Source: Aaosphaeria pasadenensis
Taxonomy: Eukaryota; Ascomycota; Dothideomycetes; Pleosporales
NCBI GenBank assembly: GCA_022813625.1
Contig: JAKLMB010000013.1
Location: 868,001-932,000 of the forward strand
Reading direction: 5' to 3'
Length of the DNA: 64,000 nucleotides
The first letter of the stretch is position 1. Each line of letters begins with the position of its first letter. A program made the position numbers and the translations under genes. Below the pieces are notes generated by a model. That model saw only the letters and a list, made by a program, of their open reading frames with translations, was not told the DNA's origin and searched no databases. Shown one piece after another: positions 20,378 through 31,200 of the stretch.

Positions 20378-23371
20378 TCACGAAACACTCCCCGTCCCGA
20401 TCGCGCTTGCGCTTGCACCGTCGCTGTCCTTCTTCCAACTCATGCTCCAGCCTCTACTTTTCGGCCGTGCGGGAACGGCGGAGGTGATTTTGTCTTTCGT
20501 AGACACGGCAGTCTTGGGTCTCGTGTTGGGCTCTGGAAGTTTGTCGGTGTAGTATCGGGCTGGGGTGGCGCTGGTTGTCGTGTTTGCACTTTCTTTGTCG
20601 ACTGTCGTAACATCGGGCGCTGCGTTTGCAGTCTTGGGACGGATAAGGCGTTGTTTGGTGGATGGCTCGATGGAAGGCGCTGCACTGTCGTTTTTGGACG
20701 ACTCGGTGTGCGCGGTCGCGGTCTGCGGGCGCAAGGAGGCGTTCTTGTCTTTTGGCACGAGCGCAGTCTTGGGCCGTTGATGCGGTGTGTCGACTTTCTC
20801 TTTATCCTTTGTGTCTTCTTGGTCTTTGCCTGTGTGCGGTGTCACGGTGGCATCGGTATCCCTGCGGGCCATTTTTCGCATCAAGCCCTTGAGTGTAAGA
20901 CTCTTCCGTCGGGTATGAGCACTGCGAAGCTCGGGTGGAGGAATATCGGTGGATATCATGTTCGAGCGAGGTGGGCTCGCAATGTTAGCGATGTTTGTAT
21001 CGATGCGGAGAGGTGAAGGCGACGGAGCTCTACGCATTCGCTCAGGTGTCATTTGAATGCTCGAATCTGACGGAATTGTTGCCATCGGGCGAGTAGGAAG
21101 TGGAACATCAGAGCTTGCAGATGGTGGTGTCAAGATCGGTTCTGTGATAAGAGTTGCGCCGCTCGAGCGCGCGGAAGTGTAGTCGCCAGAAGAAATCCGT
21201 TGGCGGGCTCGATGGTGAGCGAGGCGTTCGTGGTCGAGCATGAGTTGCTCTTTGGTAGTTTCGAGTTCCGTCACATACTTTTGCAATTGCTCCACCTTGG
21301 TTTGAAGTCCCTTCTGATCGCTATCCGCAGCTTCTTTGTCGTATTTGAACACCTCCATCTCTTTTTCCTTGGCCTTGAAACTTGCTCTGAGGTGCGAGAT
21401 TTCCTCATCCTTCTGTGCCAGTGCAGTACGGCATTCCTGCAGCTGTCCTTCCAAGCGCTGGAAATGAACACGATGCACTAGACTTGGTCTTGCGTTCTCC
21501 ATATCTTCATTAATAGACTTCTCGAATTGGACAAGTTCGCGAAGAGTTTTCATTTCCTGTTCATTTGAAAACAGGCGGGCATTGGCCTCCCTTAATCGTT
21601 TATCCAATGCCTCATGTTCACTGTAGAGCCGAAGGTTGTCTTGCTGCGCAGTATTGAACATTGCCTCTAGCTCTTGCTTGTCTGATTCCTCAATTGTCGG
21701 TAAGCGCATCGGGCTTACCTTCTGACTGGTCTTAGAACCCTCTTCTTCCAGTCGCACCGCAGCCTCTTCTAACTTCTCTCTTGTTTGAGCGTGGAGGCTT
21801 CGCTCCTTATTCAAGGCCTTTTGTAAATCATGGTTTGAACTCCATGCCCGGCGTAATTCGGATTGCGCGCGCGCCAATGTCTCCGAGCTGTCCTTGAAGA
21901 CCTCCAGAGCCTCAGTCAGCCGAGAAATTTCACGATCCTTCTCGTCACTCGTGCGTTCCTCTTCCTGTGAATGCCTTCCTTTCACACGCAGGATCTTAAC
22001 CTGCACTGCTGATTGGTGTTCACTATCGATGTGTTCATCCCACTCTTCCTCTGCAGACCGACTCCCGTTTCTCTGCAGACTCTCAACTCTTTTCTTGAGG
22101 CTCCTAATCTGAGTTTCTTTCAACTCCATGTTGGCTTTGTGTTGGCGAATGGTGGTTTCTGACTTGGCGTCTATTTCTTGGATGTATCTTTCCTTTTGCT
22201 CGTTGGCCTTGCGTAGCGCAAACAGCTCAATGTCTTTGCGGTAAATGATAGCTTGATGGTCGCGACCCACGCTTTGTTTCATAGTCTTCAATTCATCCCG
22301 GAGATTTGCGCATTCAGTAGATGTGTCGCCTAAAGTCTCTTGGGTGTTGTGAAGATCTGCCTGTGCCGCCTTCAACTCTAGATCTTTGGTATTTACCGCC
22401 GTCTTGACCTCTGCTAATGTCCTTTGCAGGCGCCGAATCTCATCGTCCTGCTCCTCTATACTTTCGGAAATGTCCAGCTGTGGTTTTGGCGTCTTACCTC
22501 GTCCATGACTCTCATCAAACAAGCTCGTGGCACGTGCCGAATCTGCCGCAACAACACGCGACGAACGAAGTGGCGTTTCGGATATCAAGCGCACAGTGCT
22601 CCGGGCTCTATTTTCAGAGGATATCCACCGACATACTTCGAACGAAATCATGATGAAAGCAGCCAAAAGTATGTCATGGACACAAGTGCTCTGTTTCGAG
22701 ATGGCGACACATGCGCCAACGCGCAAGGCATTGGTAAATAACACCTGGTACTGTCTCAGCCATACGCGGGGTCGCTTTTCCGTGTATACGATGAATGCGC
22801 TTGGCAGAGACGAGATGACGGCAATGGCAGTGGTTCGAGATATTGTAGGGTGATTTGCAGAGTATTGCTGAAAAAGCTCCATTATGTCCAAAAGGTCTCG
22901 ACTGAAACAACCTCCAGTAATGATTAATTTGTTGAAAAAGTTTCTCATAGCGCATTGAAAGGCTTGCCGTGTCGACGATGTGAGTAGTCTGTGATCGCCT
23001 TGTGTTGGCAGGCTCGCTTGAAGTTTGCTCAATGATTCCGGATCCAAGAATGGAGCTTTACTCTCGTCGTATGCCATTTCTGAGCCTGTTGAAAACGCAG
23101 AATACAAACAGCTGCTCTGGAAGAGGTACGTGGCGACATTACCCTTGATCAGAACGAATGTTCCGGGAATAGCGACGAGTAGACCAAAGGCTGTGGAAAT
23201 TGGGTGGTTCTGCGCATATTCTTGCACAGCAGCCGTCACTCCGGACATTGCGCGGTCAATCGAGGCAGTATGACGGATGATCTTGACAGTGCGAGACGCA
23301 AACTTTTTAGAGAAAGTGCCGAGTCTATCGTGATCTGTAATCAGTGGATTCATCAACATGAAGACCAACAT
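20378..23371 (-). CDS. Membrane-anchored coiled-coil protein, 997 aa, unknown family
   Basis: One uninterrupted frame of 997 aa. The first 270 residues hold three or four hydrophobic segments. Two of them are copies of one motif: EYAQNHPISTAFGLLVAIPGTF near residue 51 and QYSANHPTISRTTAIAV...PSAF near residue 168. Residues about 300-760 are a long heptad-rich coiled coil (many LEL, EKL, EEIS runs). The C-terminal 230 residues are Pro/Ser/Thr-rich and carry repeated RPKTA or RPQTA words (five near copies), ending in a RGWSMSWKK basic patch. The layout suggests an organelle- or membrane-attached tether with a long rod. The exact start is uncertain because three Met codons lie within the first seven residues. 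No enzyme motif seen. Confidence 0.75.
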   Translation of the reverse strand: MLVFMLMNPLITDHDRLGTFSKKFASRTVKIIRHTASIDRAMSGVTAAVQEYAQNHPISTAFGLLVAIPGTFVLIKGNVATYLFQSSCLYSAFSTGSEMAYDESKAPFLDPESLSKLQASLPTQGDHRLLTSSTRQAFQCAMRNFFNKLIITGGCFSRDLLDIMELFQQYSANHPTISRTTAIAVISSLPSAFIVYTEKRPRVWLRQYQVLFTNALRVGACVAISKQSTCVHDILLAAFIMISFEVCRWISSENRARSTVRLISETPLRSSRVVAADSARATSLFDESHGRGKTPKPQLDISESIEEQDDEIRRLQRTLAEVKTAVNTKDLELKAAQADLHNTQETLGDTSTECANLRDELKTMKQSVGRDHQAIIYRKDIELFALRKANEQKERYIQEIDAKSETTIRQHKANMELKETQIRSLKKRVESLQRNGSRSAEEEWDEHIDSEHQSAVQVKILRVKGRHSQEEERTSDEKDREISRLTEALEVFKDSSETLARAQSELRRAWSSNHDLQKALNKERSLHAQTREKLEEAAVRLEEEGSKTSQKVSPMRLPTIEESDKQELEAMFNTAQQDNLRLYSEHEALDKRLREANARLFSNEQEMKTLRELVQFEKSINEDMENARPSLVHRVHFQRLEGQLQECRTALAQKDEEISHLRASFKAKEKEMEVFKYDKEAADSDQKGLQTKVEQLQKYVTELETTKEQLMLDHERLAHHRARQRISSGDYTSARSSGATLITEPILTPPSASSDVPLPTRPMATIPSDSSIQMTPERMRRAPSPSPLRIDTNIANIASPPRSNMISTDIPPPELRSAHTRRKSLTLKGLMRKMARRDTDATVTPHTGKDQEDTKDKEKVDTPHQRPKTALVPKDKNASLRPQTATAHTESSKNDSAAPSIEPSTKQRLIRPKTANAAPDVTTVDKESANTTTSATPARYYTDKLPEPNTRPKTAVSTKDKITSAVPARPKSRGWSMSWKKDSDGASASAIGTGSVS

Positions 23372-23688
23372 TAAATTTGACTGGAAGCGATGCCTTACGT
23401 ATATTTTACTAATAGTGATAAGCTAGAAATGTGTACATCGCATGAATCAAGACAATGATGAAGGCGTTCAAACTAGAAGAGAAGAAATGCAGGCGAAATG
23501 TTAGATGCAGGAGAGAACATAGAAAGATGGTGGTCGGGAAGGCGAGGAGCGCGCATTGAATTTCATTAATGACAATGTCGAGGATTAATGACTAGGAACG
23601 CCAGGCTTAAATGCAGAAGCACAGAAATCGCAGCAAAGAAAAGGAGAAGCAGCATTGACCCAGGGTCGTGGGCGAGCAGGACGAGAGC
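23372..23688. other. Intergenic, no gene seen
   Basis: About 317 purine-rich bases between two minus-strand genes: 3' flank of the vacuolar protease and promoter side of the coiled-coil gene lie on opposite ends. Confidence 0.45.
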
Positions 23689-26612
23689 CTATATCTTGAA
23701 ACGTTTGGATCCTTCTACCAGGCCATCGCTGACTTTCGTCGCGATCGCCCATACAGGGAGATAGTGGCGTATCTCATCGAAAGCGGGGATGGCGTCTGTG
23801 TTTGCATCAGACCAGAGGCAGACGATGCTTCCAGAAAGCGTGGAATTTCGGCTACGGTCCCATGTCACGCTAACGTCCCAGGGCTGAGACCACTCACGGT
23901 GCCAGAGGCGCACCTCGCGCGTGCCGTTGGGGCCAGTTGCATTAAAGCGAGGGTCTGAAACACCCCCATCAATTGCCAATTCCAGGATGGGCGAGTCAAA
24001 AAGAATGCGACATGCGCGCGTGTTCTTACCAACGACGCGAATCGTAGCGTTATTGGCCCCTTTCGTCGTGTTGATGGAGTAGTCGAGCCAGGTGTCGAGG
24101 TAACTATGATTGCTGTAGGGTGCGGCGGCTTTGGGTACGACCTGTGCTGGCAGCCCCTCCCATGCGCATTTGGTCAACTCTTTTCGCGTCGCAATGTGGG
24201 GCGTCGCGCAATCGAGATGCTTGCCTTGCGCACTGGGTATTCCCTTGATGATACCTCGCACGTAGTCATCCAGCCCCGTAAGAGAAACTTGATTTGTGCC
24301 GGCATCAAGATCCACCTCTTGGAGGAAGTAGACCTTTAGGCGATGTTCTCGGGAGAACGGAAAAGCGACTAGATTGTAAATTACCGTACCCGCGCAGACC
24401 AAAAAGAGGAACAACGGGATATGATAGGTAAAGCGATGGATAAAGGGCCCAACAGGAGTGAGAAGCAGCACGGAGAGTATTGCAAACCCAATATAGATGA
24501 AAAGCGAGGAGCTGCCATCGGCCGGCGTCTGGTATAGCGCTGAAGTCAATAACAATGCCACTTGCCCTACTAGAATGACGTTGAAAGGAATGAGCAGGAT
24601 TAGTTGGATGATCCATAAAGAGCTTGGAAGTTTCCCACTCCACTCTTGCTCACCGGGAAAAACATCGCCTTTGTCGAAGGACTGTGGTTGTTCTTCTTGC
24701 TCGGTCCCGTCGCTAACAGACTGCCGCCTGCTTCCATATCGTCGAAAGCTTCTTCGGTCACCTCGAAGTAATGAGGTGGTCTCAGTGGCATCATCGTCTA
24801 CCACTGGACGTTCCTCAGTTCGGGTGTTATTGGTTGATCCGGTCAAAGGCCGGCTGGGAGCTTCAGAACCTCTCCTGGACCCATTGTTGTTGTCATTATT
24901 GGCAGCATAAGCCGATTTGGTAGGCAAGAAGAGCAGTTCGATGTAAGACATGACCAACGCGAAGAAGACGGAGGCAAAGTAGAAAGTTATGAAATAGCCA
25001 CCGCCGATGTGATAATTGTTGGCGAAGATAGTGGCACCTGTGAGGAGCACGAAATTGCCGGCGAATAACCAGATGAGGGTGTATATACGCTGCAGAGCCG
25101 AAGGACGCATGGCACTTGCTCCTCTGAGAATGAACCAGAGCACGAAAAGCCAAGCTGAGAGTAACATGCTAAATATCATAAGCGGCAGTAAGATGACGGC
25201 GATTCCTAGACATACCTCCAGACGGCGAACGGGCTGCTATAAACGATGTGTGGGTTCACCCTGACAACAAGAAATGGCAGACCAATATCGGCGGCCGTTG
25301 CCGCAGCGAATGCAATAGGGAACCGAAAGAATCCCCGCCAACCGTTGAGTTGTACATATTCATCATCATCAGACGAGTGAACGTATTTCTTCCAGGCAAA
25401 TAGATAGTTCCTATCGCTTTTCGATAATGCGACAGTAAGCCCGATTAGAACGAGTGGAGAAACGACCAAAAGGGTGACGTTGATAGCAAACAGAGTATGT
25501 AGACGGAATATCACGAATGCCTTGCCCAAGATATCAAACCAAACAGCATCGGTGCCGCTGCCGGCGTCTACCCTACCATTTTGGGGACTCCTGTTGTCGC
25601 CATCGAATTCGGTGCTTGTATCGGAGGCTAAACCAGAGACTGTTGAGATGGCTGCATCGAGCATGTGCCATAAAGAGTTTAGGGACGTCTCCTTCGTCGA
25701 ATCTTCCACTGTATGATAGCGAGCTCTTGGCTCCATGAAGGCCACGTCAAGACCACGGAGGCCTAGTTCACCGTTGAAAACAACGTAATCAGTCTCACTT
25801 CTAATGAGACGTTTCTTGAACCCGTCACCACTTATCACCGTCCCAAAAGGATGATTCGACTGCTTGTAAAAGCGCGTCACTTCGGTGTCAGTGGATCGGA
25901 ACAACGTTGCTCTGCCACCTGCACCAGCGCCTTCAAGGTTCAGAAAGGTGTGGGGCACTTGCGAAATGGGATGACGCATGAACGCCTTTGCACCGTTGAG
26001 GAAGTCTTCTTCTCCGTTGTTGAGTAGCAAGACGATGGTTGACTTTGGCCAGTTGCGAGGCTCTGTGAAGTAGGAAAGTAGTTGTAGAATGGAAACGACA
26101 CCAACCCCATCGTCTGTTGCACCAAAACCAGTGCTAACGGAATCATAATGAGCATTCACAAGGACACCACCATTAGTTGGAGAACGAGAGTCTTGCGAAA
26201 GGGGAATCGGGTCCTCATCGTCAGATCCACGGATGGCAATGATGATGTTTGTGCCCTCGAAGTAGACAGTCGTCTGCCTCTCTGCGAATGTGACGTTGGA
26301 TGTGGTGTCGTCGATAATTTCCACCTGATCTTTACCCAGCTTCTTGGAGGCTACTATATCACGAGCGCGTGATAGTAGGTACTTACGCACGTCATCGTTC
26401 GCTCGAGAATTGTACGGATGGAACTGTCGGGTTATGTACTCGAGATCACTCCAGGCTTGTGTGAGATCGATACCAGAAGGAGTTGATTTGGGATAGTGAG
26501 GGACTGTGAGGTGAACCGAGAGCAATGCAGCCAAGAGAGCTATGTATGTAACGGTAACGAAGACGATGACAGGCCGAGGCCTGAAAGCCAGTGGATTGCC
26601 CCAAAGAGCCAT
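23689..26612 (-). CDS. PFF1: Vacuolar membrane protease (M28 family, Pff1 type)
   Basis: Two exons, 26612-25216 and 25168-23689, around a 47-nt intron (GTATGT...TTTAG), give 958 aa; an upstream in-frame ATG at 26627 would add five residues. The start at 26612 is preferred for its CTCCATGGC context. The N-terminus has one membrane helix, then a lumenal zinc peptidase domain: the VNAHYDSVSTGFGATDDGVG segment holds the first His and Asp ligands, NNGEEDFLNG holds the Glu-Glu pair, and RARYHTVEDS holds the last His. The C-terminal half has about eight membrane helices and an acidic loop. All expected metal ligands are present, so it is probably active in the vacuole. The join PFAVW-S-MLLSAWLF matches the family exactly. 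Confidence 0.95.
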
Positions 26613-27149
26613 GGAGAGATTAAGCACGGGCGGAGGTCTATCGGAACATATGTAACGACGGTGCAGAATAAAAATTGGCTAGATGGGAGGTTGCGACTTG
26701 GAAAGAAGGAGTCTCAGAGTTGCCCAGCACGACTTACTGTGTACAGCAGTGGATAGTTGTGGTTGGAGGAGGAGAAACGAGACGAGAAGAAGCTGCGGGG
26801 AAAAGCGAATGATGTTGAAGCAATCCGGAAGGGAGCTATGACCAGGCAGGATGCACGCTAGGCCATGTAGGGTAAGCTCGGACATGCACGATTACCTCAC
26901 CAATTTTTAATGTCACTCAGACCTCAGACCTCCATACACATTTCATATAATACTTCTTCTCCTCCTCCATGATGGGACACCTCTTACGTGTCGAGATCAA
27001 TTGGCATCGCCTCCTTTCACCGTGACGAAGAAGTAAACCTTTTCAAATTCCTTGCATTCACCGAAAGTTACACCGAAACATAGCACGACAGATGATTCTC
27101 CACTCCAGCTAATGCGGCGTAGTCTATCCCCTCTACATTATTTACCAAT
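26613..27149. other. Shared upstream region of divergent genes
   Basis: About 535 bases between the vacuolar protease (-) and the poly-Glu protein gene (+). It probably holds both promoters. No clear TATA box was seen. Confidence 0.45.
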
Positions 27150-27779
27150 ATGTCCGCCACCTCTCGAAACCTGTTCCCCATACAACCCATAGGAAAAGAA
27201 GAAGAAGAAGAAGAAGAAGAAGAAGAAGAAGAAGAAGAAGAACAAGAAGCCATGCCTGCCTTACCCGAATTCACACAGGATCCCATTCCGTACCCTGGCT
27301 GCTGTCTTGCGTTGAGCAAGTCCCTACTCACGTATATCCACAGCATCCTACCCACATCTCCTTCTCTCATCCTTTCGATAGGTAGTGGTTACGGCCTTCT
27401 CGAAGCTGCCCTCCTGCAAGCGCCCTACACACTCAACGTAGTTGGAGTCGAAGTCCAACCTAGTCCAAATAAATTTCTACCGTCACTCCACCATCGCTGT
27501 GTGCCAGGGAGTCGATTTCATGAACAACTTGCCGGGCAGGCCAGCGCATGGCTCTTCGTGTATCCGAGACGCATTGGCCTTGTGCAAGAATATTTGGCTC
27601 TGCATGGCAAAAGCCCCTCATTGAAGATGGTTGTGTGGATGGGCCCTCGGGCGGATTGGGAGGACTACAAAGGCTGTTTTGGAGATGACTGGAATGTATG
27701 CATTAAGGCTGCCGACGAGGTGGGTGGGCGAGCATGGGAATTGATCGCTATTGCCAAGAAGTCCCAGAAAGCATCATAG
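27150..27779 (+). CDS. Conserved-type hypothetical protein with SAM-methyltransferase-like motif and poly-Glu tract
   Basis: 209 aa. The first 35 residues hold 15 Glu in a row encoded by a GAA microsatellite; Met35 just after the tract would be an alternative start. The rest has LILSIGSGYGLLEA followed 10 residues later by LNVVGVEVQ, which looks like motif I and the acidic end of strand 2 in class I S-adenosylmethionine methyltransferases. Later methyltransferase motifs are weak, and strand 4/5 signals are not obvious, so the protein may be a degenerate or non-catalytic member. It is probably cytosolic. The substrate cannot be named. Confidence 0.7.
   Translation: MSATSRNLFPIQPIGKEEEEEEEEEEEEEEEQEAMPALPEFTQDPIPYPGCCLALSKSLLTYIHSILPTSPSLILSIGSGYGLLEAALLQAPYTLNVVGVEVQPSPNKFLPSLHHRCVPGSRFHEQLAGQASAWLFVYPRRIGLVQEYLALHGKSPSLKMVVWMGPRADWEDYKGCFGDDWNVCIKAADEVGGRAWELIAIAKKSQKAS
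27198..27242 (+). repeat. GAA microsatellite, 15 perfect units, coding for poly-Glu
   Basis: Fifteen uninterrupted GAA codons within the methyltransferase-like gene. Pure triplet arrays of this kind usually vary in length between isolates. Confidence 0.95.
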
Positions 27780-28213
27780 ACACTCCATGAACCTAGGAGA
27801 TTTAGAGTGCAAAGTAGCCCTCTGCAACTACAGCGCATTACGGTAGGCTCTCAAACTTTCCAACCAAGAAATCCTCTTCATTCCCATTTCTTTAGCTGTC
27901 GAATTCAAAGGATTTAGCTTTAATTTTTCTTACAATTTTCTTTGAACGCGTGTGTTGTATGAAATTGCCCCGCTTTTCTTTCAAGTGATTGTGTTTGTCT
28001 GTTCAATGTGCAGCGACTAGTGAACTTTTGATCTCTATGTCTGTCAAATATTAGGGTCGCAGAAGGCAAACTCTGACCCCATACGACCTTCCCACAGACT
28101 ACGCTTAGTATCTGTACGCGCATCCGACGATCTTTCACTGGAATACCCAACTCACGGCAGTCTCGCCATTACGGTTCCGAATCGCCGTGCGCCGAAGTGA
28201 ACGACACCCAAGT
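27780..28213. other. Intergenic, no gene seen
   Basis: About 434 bases before the large membrane protein gene; no feature recognised. Confidence 0.5.
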
Positions 28214-31200
28214 ATGGCGGCACCTCAGCCCTTCGATTTTTTTGGCAGCGTGCAGCTACAGGCATTGGGTATATTTACCGCAGCTCTCGTGTTCTACGCC
28301 GGTCCGGAATACGTCCAAACCGCCATAGATGCTGTCGGTTCGTGGATCGAAGCGCGGAGGGCTAGACAAATTTCGGTTGGCGATGCTACATCTGCAATCG
28401 TGCACACAGGATTGAGCACAGCTTCACCGGATTCCTTCACGAGTGAAATTACAAAGTTCGTTACGGAAACGACAAGTGGAACATCGAGGTTCTGCAACAA
28501 CACTTCACCCATTATCGTAATAACAGAAACCAACCGTACGAGCTTACCGGAAGTGACTCCACACGAACCTCCAACCTTCAATGACGAACAGCAGCATACC
28601 TCAAGCAACCCCACTGATAGCACGCGATCCTCGTCTTTCGACCGGCAAGATTCACACGAAACTTCGGTCTTCGAAAACGAACAGTCAAGCACTCCCACAC
28701 CGTTCTCGTCTTCTGAGCGGCATGATCACAGTTTCTCAACCTCGGAAACATCATGGGATTCATACGACTCAGATGATTCGCAACAATTCACGTTTGAGAG
28801 CTCGGATAACCATCAATCTTCACACCGGGACAAGATTAAAACCTTTCTTCATGAAGTGGACAGTCATGTAGAGAATGAGATAGACACATTCAAAGAGGAA
28901 CTTCGTTCCCAATTGGAAACTATCCGCATCTTTGCCATAACCAATATGCCTAGCTGCCGCACAATAATTTTCATTTCCAGTCTGTTCATCGCCATACTGG
29001 TTGAGATCCTATGTGGCGCGATGGTCCCTGAGAATCCACTCTACATCCCTCCACAATCGATTCCAATTCTTATCTCTATCGGATCTAGCCTACCCGTTTT
29101 GCTCTATGGATATTGTGGGGACTATTTTGGAGCATTGGCTACTGCCTTAACATACGGTTCGATAATCACAATCGGTATTCTTATGCGCCATGGCGTCACG
29201 ATGGAGATTTTGGAGAGAATGACTCTACGGGAAGTCTTGTTGTTTATTGGATTGTCTATTAAAATTAAGTATCGTGAGATCACTCGGCAATTCTTAATGC
29301 GGGTTCCTCGTATGTTCAAAGAACATATGCTGCACTGGACGGTTTCTCTTAGTCTTGCTTTCGTAGCAATCGCGTACTACCTCAAGTCTGGCTCTACCGA
29401 ATCCTTTTCTGTTTGGTTGCGAAGGGGATCATTATTTTTACAGAAGGTAAGCAATCCTCGATCATCGATTGTTAAACCTTCATGGAAGGTACTAAATTCT
29501 CAGATATCTTCTGTCTCTACTGGTGAAAAGTCAGATCAAACTACAGATGCAGGCAAGCCAGAAAGTCATGCTGAGCTCAGTGCCATTGGCAGCCTCTTCT
29601 TCCCTTACCTTTCGAAAGCTGCGCGTAGCTTCGCGTTTGCCATAGAAGTAATCATCAGCGCCACGGCAAATGCATATGCGAACCTCAATGCGGAAAACAT
29701 CCCACTCATAGCATCCTTGATTGTTGCCGTCACATCATTCATGGCCATGATAGATATCCAGTTTCGCAAAATAAGCCCTAAAGCTCAAAGGGCAATGACT
29801 TATATAGCCGGTGGCGGATTCGTTTATCACTTCTTCAGCTCCGATTACGGTCGAACCATACATCCTGTCAACCCCTACTGGATGTGGGAGAACTTCCCGG
29901 ACGGCTACGACTGGAGTCTATGCCACCCCGGAATTACAGCATTTTCTATTGTCTTCGCATCTTGCTGCGTTTTCAGTCTCCGAACACAACGCCGCTACGA
30001 GGATGTTAAGGTTGCCTTATTCGTCTGTGCCACAAACTGGTATATTATAAGCTCTATTTTGACCCAGAACGGGCTCAGGTGTCTGCAGGACTATGCACTG
30101 GGCATGTTCTCACTCGGCATTCTTGCTGCATTGTATGTTGCCGTCCCAGCCTTTGCAGCTGCTGCTCTCTGGGAAACGGTCCGCCAGTATCGTCCAATCC
30201 GGGCCCTCAAACATGCCCCGAACTTCGTGCGTGTTGCGATTGTAACTTTTTTGAGGACGATTGTCTATCCGACTTATCGATCGATAGTAGTTGTCGTGAG
30301 AACGATTTTCCCTCATGTCTCTCAGTGTATGGGAGTTATATGGACGATTGTTACCCAAATTGCTCGGTGGACGTTGGCCGCCCTCCTATGGTTGGTACCA
30401 GGCCTGAATCCTGATGATTCATTGAACGAGAGTAACCCAGAAATTCCTGGAGCGTTTCCTGATTCTCTTCCAAACAATCAGAATGAGATACCGGCTCCAG
30501 AACCCGCAAGGGTCACCAGACCCCGCCAGCAGTTGGAAACAAGGCAGGAGACTTCACCGCCAGGGAGGTCTCAGAGCACAAGATCCCAACCATCCTCAAC
30601 AAGAGATCCGCATGGCGCGTCAGACAGAATACCGAATAGAAGGCCAGAAATACACCGAAATCCTGTCCGACCAACTGAGACAAGGCAAGAAACCCGACAG
30701 GACCGTGGACGCAGCGTATCGCCGGCACTCGAGAACAAATCCACACATTTTTCACTACCTACAGGTAGGCCTAGATCTACTGCACCGTATGAACCAGAGA
30801 TTGACATCAACTTACCATGCAAAGGTGCTCACTCCAACCAAGCAACTGAGACAAAACCAGATACTGAACAGAAACACGATCCCATCCCATGGCGAGCACC
30901 AAGAAACAGGCCAAAGCGAAATCCATCGCCCCCACCGAAACCTGTTCCTACCACAGAGTCTGAGACAGAGGCCATAATTATCCCAAAGTATAGGCATCGT
31001 GGTACTGTCCAAGCAACCGAGACAGAACTGCCGTCTGGTCCGAGCAGTCTCTATAAGCCGCTTGACCGCATTGAAGGGTCTTCCAACGTAAATTCTGAAA
31101 GGTTTGAAGGTCCCAGATCAGCCGGGGAGATCGATAAAACGATCGCTAAGGAACTTCGGAAAGAAAGCCCAGAAATAGCAGCAAGGAAGTGGCTTCAAAA

